11,341 bases of DNA from Candidatus Curtissbacteria bacterium RIFCSPLOWO2_01_FULL_37_9 (GTDB lineage: Bacteria; Patescibacteriota; Microgenomatia; Curtissbacterales; GWA2-41-24). A program made the translations under genes and the position numbers. The stretch's first letter is position 1. Every line of letters begins with the position of its first letter. Below the pieces are notes generated by a model. The model ran no database searches and was not told the DNA's origin. It worked only from the letters and a program-made list of their open reading frames with translations. The stretch is from NCBI GenBank assembly GCA_001776425.1, contig MFBN01000007.1, forward strand, positions 1 to 11,341, in the 5' to 3' direction. Positions 6,063 through 11,341 of this stretch are shown here, one piece after another.

Positions 6063-7814
6063 TCAGTATTCCTCAAGAGTCGAAGTATCACCCAGAGGCA
6101 AGCCTAATTCTTTAGCTTTAAGATAGCGCCTCATGATTTTTCCCGAACGGGTTTTAGGGAGTCTATCTATAAATTCGATTTCTCTGGGATATGCATGAGC
6201 TGCCAAATGTCTTTTAATAAATTGCTGAATTTCTTCTTTAAGTTTGTCCGTACCTTTGACCCCTTCTTTTAATTTAATAAAGGCTTTAATGATTTCTCCG
6301 CGGATTGGATCCGGTTTGCCGATTACACCAGCTTCGATTACAGAAGGATGCTCCACAAGCGCGGATTCAACTTCAAACGGCCCGACACGTTCTCCGGAGG
6401 TCTTTATAACATCATCCGCTCTGCCAATAAACCAAAAATAACCGTCTTTATCACGAAAAGCCTTGTCACCGGAAATATACCAGCCTCCTTTAAAATAGGT
6501 TTTATACTTTTGAGGCCTGCGCCAGATTGTCTTCATCATCGAAGGCCAACCAGGCTTAATTGCCAGATTTCCCTCAATATTAGTCCCTACTTCCTTACCT
6601 TGATCATCTATTACAGAGGCAGTAATTCCGGGTAATGGCTTACCCATTGATCCAGGTTTGATATCCATTGCCGGATAATTAGCAATTAAAATTCCGCCGG
6701 TTTCCGTTTGCCACCAGTTATCGTGAAAAGGCATACCGAATGCTTTTATGCCCCATCGAATAGGTTCCGGATTTAGAGGCTCGCCAACGCTTGCTAAATG
6801 CCTTAAAGAACTTAGGTCATACTTGGCAACCAATTGATCACCAGCCGCTTCAAGCATTCGAATAGCAGTCGGAGCTGTATACCAAACAGTAACTTTGTAA
6901 TCTTGAATTATTTTATACCAGATATCCGGGGAAAAACGGCCATTATGAACCACAGTCGAGGCTCCATTACTCCAGGAACCCAGTATCTCATAAGCAATAC
7001 CGGTAACCCAACCCGGATCAGCAGTACACCAATAGACATCGTCTTCCCGCAAATCCAGCACATATTTAGCACTCATATGTTCGTGAATAATCGCCTGGTG
7101 AGCATGTAAAACACCTTTGGGTTTGCCTGTAGTTCCCGAAGTGTAAAGCATAAACGCGTAATCTTTAGGATCCATTTGTTTTGTTTTATATTTTGCGGTT
7201 TGTTTATTTAAAAGCTCAAACAAATTAATAACTTGTTTACCGTGAATTTTAAGATGAGCTGTTTCTTTTGGATCACCGGTTACAAGAATAGTTTTTAAAT
7301 AGGGAAGTTTATTGGCAACTTTGGCAACTCTTTCAAATAAATCCGGTTCTGTCACCAATATCTTTGCCTGGCTATTACCTAAACGGTCTTCCACAGCCTG
7401 AGGTCCGAAAGCGGCAAACATTGTTCCGGCAATCGCACCGCTTTTTAAAGTACCTAAAAATCCAAAATACAAAGCAGGTACTCTTGTTAGAAAGAAAAAA
7501 ACACGGTCGCCCTGATCAACCGATAATTTTCCAAGTAAGTTTGCAAACTTACTTGTTAATTGATTAAGTTCAGAAAAAGTATATTTTTCCTTTTGATTTT
7601 CCGCACCTATCCAATATAGGGCTATTTTGTTTTTTCGCCAGTTTTGGGCGTTTCGCTCAATCGCATTGTAAGCCGCATTAAGCTTATTATTTTTGTATTC
7701 GATCTGGCTTTTTGCCTTTTCCCACGAAAAAGATTTTCGGATTTTTTCATAATTTTCTAAATTAGGGGGAATTTTAAAAGAAGATATATCTTTCTTAATT
7801 AAACTTTGCTTCAT
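6063..7814 (-). CDS. acsA: AMP-forming acetyl-CoA synthetase
   Basis: This enzyme activates acetate with ATP and CoA to acetyl-CoA, AMP and PPi, via acetyl-adenylate. The 583-aa product is close in length to the Bacillus-type AcsA. ANL-superfamily motifs are complete: YTSGTTGKPKGV (224-235, phosphate loop), WWQTETGG (367-374, whose tryptophan typically restricts the pocket to acetate or propionate), GWYISGD (D450, ribose binding), IKTSGERVGPFEVE (hinge and A8), and PKTRSGKIMRR with catalytic K559. It is the first gene of the four-gene minus-strand operon; the flavodoxin starts 33 nt after its stop. In this setting it could feed acetate into reductive carboxylation, or run backwards to gain ATP from acetyl-CoA. 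The sequence does not decide. Propionate is the main alternative substrate. Confidence 0.93.
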   Translation of the reverse strand: MKQSLIKKDISSFKIPPNLENYEKIRKSFSWEKAKSQIEYKNNKLNAAYNAIERNAQNWRKNKIALYWIGAENQKEKYTFSELNQLTSKFANLLGKLSVDQGDRVFFFLTRVPALYFGFLGTLKSGAIAGTMFAAFGPQAVEDRLGNSQAKILVTEPDLFERVAKVANKLPYLKTILVTGDPKETAHLKIHGKQVINLFELLNKQTAKYKTKQMDPKDYAFMLYTSGTTGKPKGVLHAHQAIIHEHMSAKYVLDLREDDVYWCTADPGWVTGIAYEILGSWSNGASTVVHNGRFSPDIWYKIIQDYKVTVWYTAPTAIRMLEAAGDQLVAKYDLSSLRHLASVGEPLNPEPIRWGIKAFGMPFHDNWWQTETGGILIANYPAMDIKPGSMGKPLPGITASVIDDQGKEVGTNIEGNLAIKPGWPSMMKTIWRRPQKYKTYFKGGWYISGDKAFRDKDGYFWFIGRADDVIKTSGERVGPFEVESALVEHPSVIEAGVIGKPDPIRGEIIKAFIKLKEGVKGTDKLKEEIQQFIKRHLAAHAYPREIEFIDRLPKTRSGKIMRRYLKAKELGLPLGDTSTLEEY

Positions 7815-7988
7815 TTGTTATTTTTATTAAAAATACCTGTAACTTAAACTTATCATATCAAAGCTAAAAACATCAATATAATCAACAGTTTTATTTATAA
7901 AATTATTTCTTTAAGCTAAATAATCTCTGATATTGACATAGATTATTATTTGTTCTATTACTAAATTAGGGTAAAAGATATAATAAAT
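7815..7988. promoter_or_regulatory. Divergent intergenic region between acsA operon and DoxX gene
   Basis: Rightward, TTGACA (7933-7938) is followed after 17 bp by a weaker TATTAC (7956-7961), a plausible DoxX promoter. Leftward, TATGAT can be read on the minus strand at 7852-7857, but no -35 lies at good spacing. The region is very AT-rich and I see no clear operator palindrome. Confidence 0.4.
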
Positions 7989-8474
7989 ATGGCTAAAACA
8001 GATTATATATTGGCAATTTTAAGACTAAGTTTGGGTTGGATATTTTTTTGGGCTTTTATTGATAAATTATACGGATTAGGATTTGCAACGACTTCTGATA
8101 AATCATGGCTTGCAGGTGGTTCTCCAACGTTTGGATTTTTGAAAAATGCCACACAAGGACCTTTTAGTTCTTTTTATCATAGCATCGCTGGAACTCCAGT
8201 AGTTGATTTTCTTTTCATGGCCGGACTTGGGCTTATCGGAGTATCTTTAATTCTGGGAGTCGGTGTTAAAATCGCGGGATATAGCGGAGCATTAATGATG
8301 CTTTTAATGTGGAGCGCTGTTTTGCCTCCGCAAAATAATCCGGTTTTAGACGATCATATTATTTATCTGATCATATTAATAACTCTAGCCTCATCTAAAT
8401 CCGGACATATCTGGGGTTTGGGAAAGCAATGGTCTTCAACAAGTATTGTTAAAAAGTATAAATTTTTAGAGTAA
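7989..8474 (+). CDS. DoxX/DoxD-family membrane protein
   Basis: The 161-aa protein has four predicted membrane helices (about 6-25, 70-91, 94-112 and 122-137). It carries the family-type stretch GWIFFWAFIDKLYGLGF (16-32), followed by WLAGGSPTFGFL (40-51). This resembles the large subunit of thiosulfate:quinone oxidoreductase (DoxD/TQO) and related DoxX proteins, which sit in the membrane and are linked to quinone redox chemistry. The actual function is often unknown, and no DoxA partner is nearby. The gene is divergent from the acetate/2-oxoacid operon and convergent, at 16 nt, with the broken NADH dehydrogenase-like gene. The conserved Asp/Lys pair in the first helix is kept, so it is probably a functional protein. 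Confidence 0.75.
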   Translation: MAKTDYILAILRLSLGWIFFWAFIDKLYGLGFATTSDKSWLAGGSPTFGFLKNATQGPFSSFYHSIAGTPVVDFLFMAGLGLIGVSLILGVGVKIAGYSGALMMLLMWSAVLPPQNNPVLDDHIIYLIILITLASSKSGHIWGLGKQWSSTSIVKKYKFLE

Positions 8475-8490
8475 TTCTGAATCTTTTTAA

Positions 8491-9694
8491 CTAATCCTGT
8501 TCTAAGCTTCTTTCAAATTGATTCCAGCGCTTAATAGCTCTATAAACAGGCAAAATCTCCACTAGATAACGTAAAAAAATCAACTGCTGGATTACCCAGG
8601 CTAAAAAACCGTGAATATGGATAAAATTTAAAACAGCAACTACATAGCGTCCTCTTAAGGGTATAAGAAAGCCAAAATTTTTATATTTATATTCTAGAAA
8701 GTCCTCATCATTTACTAATCTGAATATATTTTCACCGGCAATTTTACCCTGCTCTTTTGCAGTTTGGCCTAAAGAGGGGACAGGAATTTTTGTCTGGGGC
8801 ATAATATATTCCACACAATCTCCAGCTGCAAAAATATCGTTATAACCTATTACTTTCAGGTTATCATCAACTCTGATTTGACCGTGTTTATTAGTTTTAA
8901 AACCGCTTTTTAACAAAATACTGCTTGCTTTTATTCCGCCGGTCCAAATCAACAGATCATAAGGATATCTTTGACCGGATACGGTTTCGATGTGTTCATT
9001 CGTTACTTTTTTTATCATACAATTAAAAAGTAAATTCACATGATAAGAAATTAATTTTCGCTTTGCGATTTCGGAAATTTTCGGGTCAAGGTTACATAAT
9101 AGACGATCGGCTGCTTCTAAAATAGAAATCTGCACTAAACTGTTGGAATTAGTCTGATTATCCAGAAGACGATCCCTGTAATTTGTTAATTCTGCGGCCA
9201 GTTCCGTGCCTGAATATCCTCCTCCGCCAATAACAATACTTATTTTTTTATTATAGATTATTTTTTGATGAAATAACTGTTCTATAGAATCTTTAATTCT
9301 AACTGCATCCGATAGTCTTTTTAAAGAAATGCTATTTTCCGCTAGGCCTTCGATATTAAAATATGTCGGTTCAGACCCCAGACAAATCACCAAATAATCC
9401 CATTTGATCTTTTGGTGATAGTTATAAGTTACTTCTTGGGTATTTGTATTTATAAAATTAACATTTCCAATTATAAGATTTAATTTGCTATTAAAGATTC
9501 GCGAATAGGGGATAGCGATATTTGTTTGAGGCTACTCGCTTGTGGCTACTTCATATAAAGAGGGAGTAAAAAAAATGAAAGTTTTTTCTGTCCAGCAGGG
9601 TTATTTCGAATTGACTCATGTCAATTTTTTTGCATAACTTTAGTCCTGCTGCAACGCCTGCAAACCCGCCTCCTAGTATTAAAACATTTTTCAT
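8491..9694 (-). pseudogene. ndh: Type II NADH dehydrogenase-like flavoprotein (NDH-2), disrupted by frameshift and stop
   Basis: Read from ATG at 9694, the protein begins MKNVLILGGGFAGVAAGLKL, an FAD dinucleotide-binding motif, and reaches LLDRKNFHFF. It then runs out of frame into a TGA at 9553-9551. Dropping one T from the run of eight (9568-9575 on the plus strand) restores HFFTPSLYEVATSE, exactly what NDH-2 proteins have there. That frame meets a TAG at 9534-9532, then is open to the stop at 8491. Downstream are a second GGGGYSGTELAAEL motif (NAD(H) domain), the FAD-binding IFAAGDCV, and a hydrophobic/basic C-terminus typical of the membrane anchor of NDH-2. Intact, it would pass electrons from NADH to quinone. 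Two independent lesions favour a pseudogene over one sequencing error. Confidence 0.8.
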
Positions 9695-9754
9695 ATATCT
9701 AATATCATTTTACAATTTATAGCACGGCTTTTTACAAATATCAGAATTAGCTTT

Positions 9755-9763
9755 TGGTATAAT
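9755..9763 (+). promoter_or_regulatory. Extended -10 promoter upstream of tRNA fragment, GIY-YIG gene and tRNA-Gly
   Basis: TGG followed directly by a perfect TATAAT (9758-9763) forms an extended -10. No good -35 is spaced correctly (TTTACA at 9731 is too far). Predicted start is near 9770. It is the only strong promoter I see ahead of the tRNA-Gly, so the nuclease and the tRNA may share a transcript. Confidence 0.55.
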
Positions 9764-9793
9764 ATGTGCGTATTACGGTACTTTTATTTTTTT

Positions 9794-9877
9794 GCGGGTG
9801 TAGTTTCCGCCCAAAGTAAACATTTTGGCGAATCAGCCTAAATACGAAGTTTTTGGCTGATAGTGGTAAAACTTCCG
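9794..9877 (+). pseudogene. Mosaic copy of the 5' part of tRNA-Gly, split by a 54-55 nt palindromic insert
   Basis: GCGGGTGTAGTTT (9794-9806) equals the first 13 nt of the intact tRNA-Gly at 10146. TAGTGGTAAAAC (9861-9872) then equals the next stretch of the tRNA (first T shared), followed by TCCG after one mismatch. Between them (9807-9860) lie two inverted repeats: CGCCCAAA (9809) with TTTTGGCG, imperfect, and ATCAGCC (9832-9838) with GGCTGAT (9855-9861), perfect. The break falls at the start of the D-loop. No anticodon arm or 3' half follows, so it cannot make a tRNA. Confidence 0.7.
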
Positions 9878-9879
9878 AC

Positions 9880-10155
9880 ATGCATTATACTTATGTTCTT
9901 TACTGTATAAATTCTAAACGGAATCGCAACATATTTTACATAGGTTCAACTGATAATTATAAGCGAAGAATTACTCTGCATAAGAAAAAGGCTGTAAAAA
10001 CTACAAAAAGCTTTGATAAGATTAAATTAGTCTATCTTGAAATGTGTCTGCATAAAACAGATGCACGAAAGAGAGAATTACAACTAAAAACAGGATTCGG
10101 CAGAGGCTATATAAAAAGAAGAATTGAAAATTATTTAAAATCAGCGCGGGTGTAG
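9880..10155 (+). CDS. GIY-YIG family nuclease, single domain
   Basis: The 91-aa product from ATG 9880 is a minimal GIY-YIG domain of the small UvrC-like/YhbQ-like class: YTYVLYC at the N-terminus, YIG at 20-22, RR at 29-30, H34, candidate catalytic glutamate E54, and the C-terminal pattern ARKRELQLKTGFGRGYIKRRI (62-82). Such domains cut DNA in repair, restriction or homing; no extra DNA-binding domain is attached. A TTG at 9853 would add nine residues, but those are encoded by the tRNA remnant and family members start with the M-x-Y-x-Y pattern, so ATG is preferred. The last ten bases lie inside the intact tRNA-Gly: its T8-A9-G10 is the stop codon. This placement suggests a selfish element at the tRNA. 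Confidence 0.82.
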   Translation: MHYTYVLYCINSKRNRNIFYIGSTDNYKRRITLHKKKAVKTTKSFDKIKLVYLEMCLHKTDARKRELQLKTGFGRGYIKRRIENYLKSARV

Positions 10156-10217
10156 TTTAGTGGTAAAACGTCCGCTTGCCAAGTGGAAGAGCGTGGGTTC
10201 GACTCCCATCACCCGCT
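10146..10217 (+). tRNA. tRNA-Gly (anticodon GCC)
   Basis: Complete 72-nt cloverleaf. The acceptor stem is GCGGGTG with CACCCGC. The D arm is GTTT-AGTGGTA-AAAC. The anticodon arm is TCCGC-TTGCCAA-GTGGA with anticodon GCC. The T arm is GTGGG-TTCGACT-CCCAT, and the discriminator is T. CCA is not encoded (the bases that follow are CAT), so it must be added after transcription. Confidence 0.96.
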
Positions 10218-10219
10218 CA
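10207..10219 (+). repeat. 13-bp direct repeat, copy 1 (end of tRNA-Gly)
   Basis: CATCACCCGCTCA covers the last part of the T arm, the 3' acceptor strand and two bases beyond. An identical copy lies at 10822-10834, 615 bp downstream, an arrangement typical of att sites at tRNA 3' ends. Confidence 0.6.
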
Positions 10220-10231
10220 TTAAACCTATAG

Positions 10232-10260
10232 TTGACAAACCCATTCGTCTATGATATAAA
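10232..10260 (+). promoter_or_regulatory. Consensus promoter driving the 85-aa gene, probably leaderless
   Basis: TTGACA (10232-10237), a 17-bp spacer, and TATAAA (10255-10260). The start of transcription would be about 10266-10269, that is, at or next to the ATG at 10269. It lies only 14 bp after the tRNA. Confidence 0.65.
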
Positions 10261-10268
10261 TCGTTATT

Positions 10269-10526
10269 ATGACAGAAAGAGATAATCCGCCTTTTATAGA
10301 AACCGTCACTTCTCAAGGGCGAGCAGAAGCTTGCATAACAGTTGCTACTGATATGGGTATTGAGGTAGAAAGGGTTGCAGATGAAGGTAATAGGTACAGA
10401 ACTTATAAGGGAGTAGAAACAACTGTTCCACAAGGGATGGTACAAATAAGAATAAATTCAGGAAAAAGGAATATGACGGACTTTTGGAAAAAAGTTGATC
10501 AGTTAGTACCTTCAATTAAAAGATAG
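10269..10526 (+). CDS. Unrecognised 85-aa protein
   Basis: I do not recognise a family. The product is soluble, with no signal peptide or membrane helix. It looks like a small alpha/beta protein: a helix over about 17-28 leading into IEVERV, then a hydrophobic strand region around GMVQIRI (56-62), and a C-terminal helix FWKKVDQLVPSIKR rich in lysine. The single cysteine is C22. A consensus promoter ends 8 bp before the ATG, which supports it being expressed, probably from a leaderless mRNA; there is no room for a Shine-Dalgarno. It is the only gene between the tRNA-Gly and the downstream copy of the tRNA 3' end, so it may be cargo of an integrated element. Confidence 0.55.
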   Translation: MTERDNPPFIETVTSQGRAEACITVATDMGIEVERVADEGNRYRTYKGVETTVPQGMVQIRINSGKRNMTDFWKKVDQLVPSIKR

Positions 10527-10821
10527 TTCTTCTTAGTTCCCATTATTGAAATAGTCTTTACTCTGAAACCAGAAAATCCACCATCATCTACTTACTAAAA
10601 CTTATAAGGTGATTGTTTAGCACCTCAAGCTGAAATGCTAGCAATTTAGCCCTTCGACTTAGCTCAGGGTCTTTGGCCTCGTCATAGCTATCATTAAACA
10701 GCGATTGGAGGTTGGAGCCCTTCGGGAAGGTCCCTTCAATATTTCAGGGCAAGCAGGGTAAACCCAAAACCTTTAGTACTCCGGAACTGTCCGACACTTA
10801 AGTTATGGACAGTGAAGGGTA
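10527..10821. repeat. Gene-free stretch of REP-like palindromes
   Basis: No coding frame is convincing. Palindromes seen are AGGTG (10607-10611) with CACCT (10621-10625); CCCTTCGACTTAGCTCAGGG (10650-10669), which resembles the widespread REP type with CCCT/AGGG ends; CCTTCGGGAAGG (10719-10730); and ACTGTCC (10786-10792) with GGACAGT (10807-10813). None has a T-tract. The base composition is more GC-rich than the surroundings. Confidence 0.5.
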
Positions 10822-10834
10822 CATCACCCGCTCA
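10822..10834 (+). repeat. 13-bp direct repeat, copy 2 (displaced tRNA-Gly 3' end)
   Basis: Exact CATCACCCGCTCA, same strand as the tRNA end at 10207-10219. Bases on either side do not match the tRNA, so only the 13-bp core is shared. It sits 1 bp before the next promoter, like the first copy. Confidence 0.6.
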
Positions 10835-10835
10835 A

Positions 10836-10864
10836 TTGACCCTTTTGCAAAAGTGTAGTAAAAT
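10836..10864 (+). promoter_or_regulatory. Promoter of the antitoxin-toxin operon
   Basis: TTGACC (10836-10841), a 17-bp spacer, and TAAAAT (10859-10864). Transcription would start near 10871, about 25 nt before the ATG at 10896. Antitoxins with a ribbon-helix-helix usually bind their own promoter, but I see no clear operator palindrome. Confidence 0.6.
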
Positions 10865-10895
10865 TAGTGCTGTTAATACAGGTTACATATAAAAT

Positions 10896-11174
10896 ATGAG
10901 AGACACCGCACGAGTACAAAAACTAATAACTTTCTCGCCACAGCTCTACCAGGTTGTACTTACTAAAGCAAGACAACTAGGACTTTCGTTTGGTGAATAT
11001 ATGAGGCATTTGGCTGTTATTGACGTCAAAGAAGAGATTGAACGTCTGCCTATGGTTGATGACGCAAGTGACAAAAGAATTGGCCAGAGTCTCAAAGATT
11101 TAGAAGAAGGTCGTTATACCGAAGTTGATCCATCTGACGACAAAGCTTTGAACAAAGCGCTTGGTATTCAGTAA
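10896..11174 (+). CDS. Ribbon-helix-helix antitoxin-like DNA-binding protein
   Basis: The 92-aa product starts with a ribbon-helix-helix pattern: a short strand (RVQKLITFS, 6-14), helix A (PQLYQVVLTKARQLGL, 15-30) and, after SFGEY, helix B (to about 48). The acidic C-terminal half (EEIERLP, DLEEGRY, EVDPSDD) is probably flexible and would wrap the toxin, as in many type II antitoxins. It is followed 7 nt later by a RelE-like toxin frame, and the gene order antitoxin-toxin is the usual one. It likely represses its own promoter. An alternative is a stand-alone RHH regulator, but the neighbour makes a toxin-antitoxin pair far more likely. Confidence 0.72.
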   Translation: MRDTARVQKLITFSPQLYQVVLTKARQLGLSFGEYMRHLAVIDVKEEIERLPMVDDASDKRIGQSLKDLEEGRYTEVDPSDDKALNKALGIQ

Positions 11175-11181
11175 TCTCCTA

Positions 11182-11341
11182 ATGTTCACACTCAAAATTA
11201 CCGTAACGTTTAGTGTTACAAGAGAAAAGATAGTAGGTTCTGACGAAGCACTAAATAAACGTATAAAAACAACTCTTCAAAAACTAGCGGTCAATCCTTC
11301 GCACCCGTCGCTTCAATCCCACAAAGTAAATACGCAAAACT
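11182..11341 (+). CDS. RelE/ParE-like toxin, 5' part (cut by window end)
   Basis: The frame is open from ATG 11182 to the end (53 codons). The protein starts MFTLKITVTFSVTREKI, continues with a helix including LNKRIKTTLQKLAV, and reaches NPSHPSLQSHKV. The N-P-x-H-P-S-L-x-x-H-K pattern is typical of RelE/YafQ-like mRNA interferases common in uncultivated bacteria. The catalytic C-terminal part is outside the window, so activity cannot be judged. It begins 7 nt after the antitoxin stop with no strong Shine-Dalgarno, suggesting coupled translation. Confidence 0.68.
   Translation, partial: MFTLKITVTFSVTREKIVGSDEALNKRIKTTLQKLAVNPSHPSLQSHKVNTQN

Noticed and set aside
6244..7567. Plus-strand open frames of 65-95 codons opposite acsA
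   Set aside because: They lack recognisable protein features and lie fully opposite a strongly conserved enzyme gene, so they are by-products of its codons.
7979..7984. TATAAT just before the DoxX start
   Set aside because: Transcription would begin at about the second base of the start codon or later. TTGACA at 7933 pairs better with TATTAC at 7956.
8491..9393. A separate, shorter 300-aa oxidoreductase starting near 9393
   Set aside because: The missing N-terminus with its FAD motif is clearly present upstream in the same order, so this is one broken gene, not a genuine short one.
9521..9534. Recoded TAG (alternative genetic code) in the NDH-2-like gene
   Set aside because: TAG ends three other frames in the window and TGA ends two genes, so the standard code fits. 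A frameshift is also needed, which recoding does not explain.
9853..9879. TTG start adding nine residues to the GIY-YIG protein
   Set aside because: These codons come from the tRNA remnant and the insert, and family members begin at the position of the ATG at 9880.
9794..10217. Group I intron in tRNA-Gly
   Set aside because: Introns of this kind interrupt the anticodon loop and leave exons on both sides. Here the downstream tRNA is complete and the copy breaks at the D-loop, with no intron core seen.
1..11341. CRISPR array
   Set aside because: No regularly spaced direct repeats are present; the repeats are palindromes or tRNA copies.

Overview
The window reads as a low-GC, compact bacterial genome that uses the standard bacterial code: TAA, TAG and TGA all end genes here. 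Small proteins, a DEVD-type DEAD-box helicase, a GIY-YIG nuclease next to a tRNA, a RelE-type toxin pair and many palindromic REP-like repeats suggest an uncultivated Patescibacteria/CPR lineage such as Microgenomates. That placement is inference from gene style, not a phylogeny.

Layout. Positions 1-716 (+) hold the 3' part of a bifunctional inositol-1-phosphate cytidylyltransferase/CDP-alcohol phosphatidyltransferase (DIPP-synthase-like). Positions 717-1282 are gene-free and contain a cluster of strong inverted repeats (821-976) and a consensus promoter (1068-1096), which leads into a ~180-nt structured leader. Positions 1283-2912 (+) hold the helicase and a small HAD-like protein. Positions 2928-7814 (-) form a tight four-gene operon, transcribed in the order acetyl-CoA synthetase, flavodoxin, 2-oxoacid oxidoreductase alpha (gamma-alpha fusion), beta. 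Divergent from it is a DoxX-family membrane protein (7989-8474, +). Convergent with DoxX is a type II NADH dehydrogenase-like gene (8491-9694, -) broken by a homopolymer frameshift and an in-frame TAG.

Positions 9750-11341 (+) look like an insertion hotspot built around an intact tRNA-Gly(GCC) at 10146-10217. A mosaic copy of the tRNA 5' part (9794-9877) lies upstream, and a GIY-YIG nuclease starts at its end and stops inside the intact tRNA. Downstream, a 13-bp copy of the tRNA 3' end recurs at 10822-10834. Each tRNA 3' end (real and copy) is followed within a few bases by a TTGAC promoter driving a small gene: an unknown 85-aa protein that may be leaderless, then a ribbon-helix-helix antitoxin and a RelE-like toxin cut by the window end. 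REP-like palindromes fill 10600-10820.

How the genes may work together. KorAB would interconvert a 2-oxoacid plus CoA with acyl-CoA plus CO2, using the flavodoxin encoded beside it as electron carrier. Acetyl-CoA synthetase links acetyl-CoA to acetate. The operon is therefore a self-contained acetate / acetyl-CoA / 2-oxoacid module carrying its own redox partner. The neighbouring DoxX and the broken NADH dehydrogenase hint at a membrane quinone pathway that is decaying.
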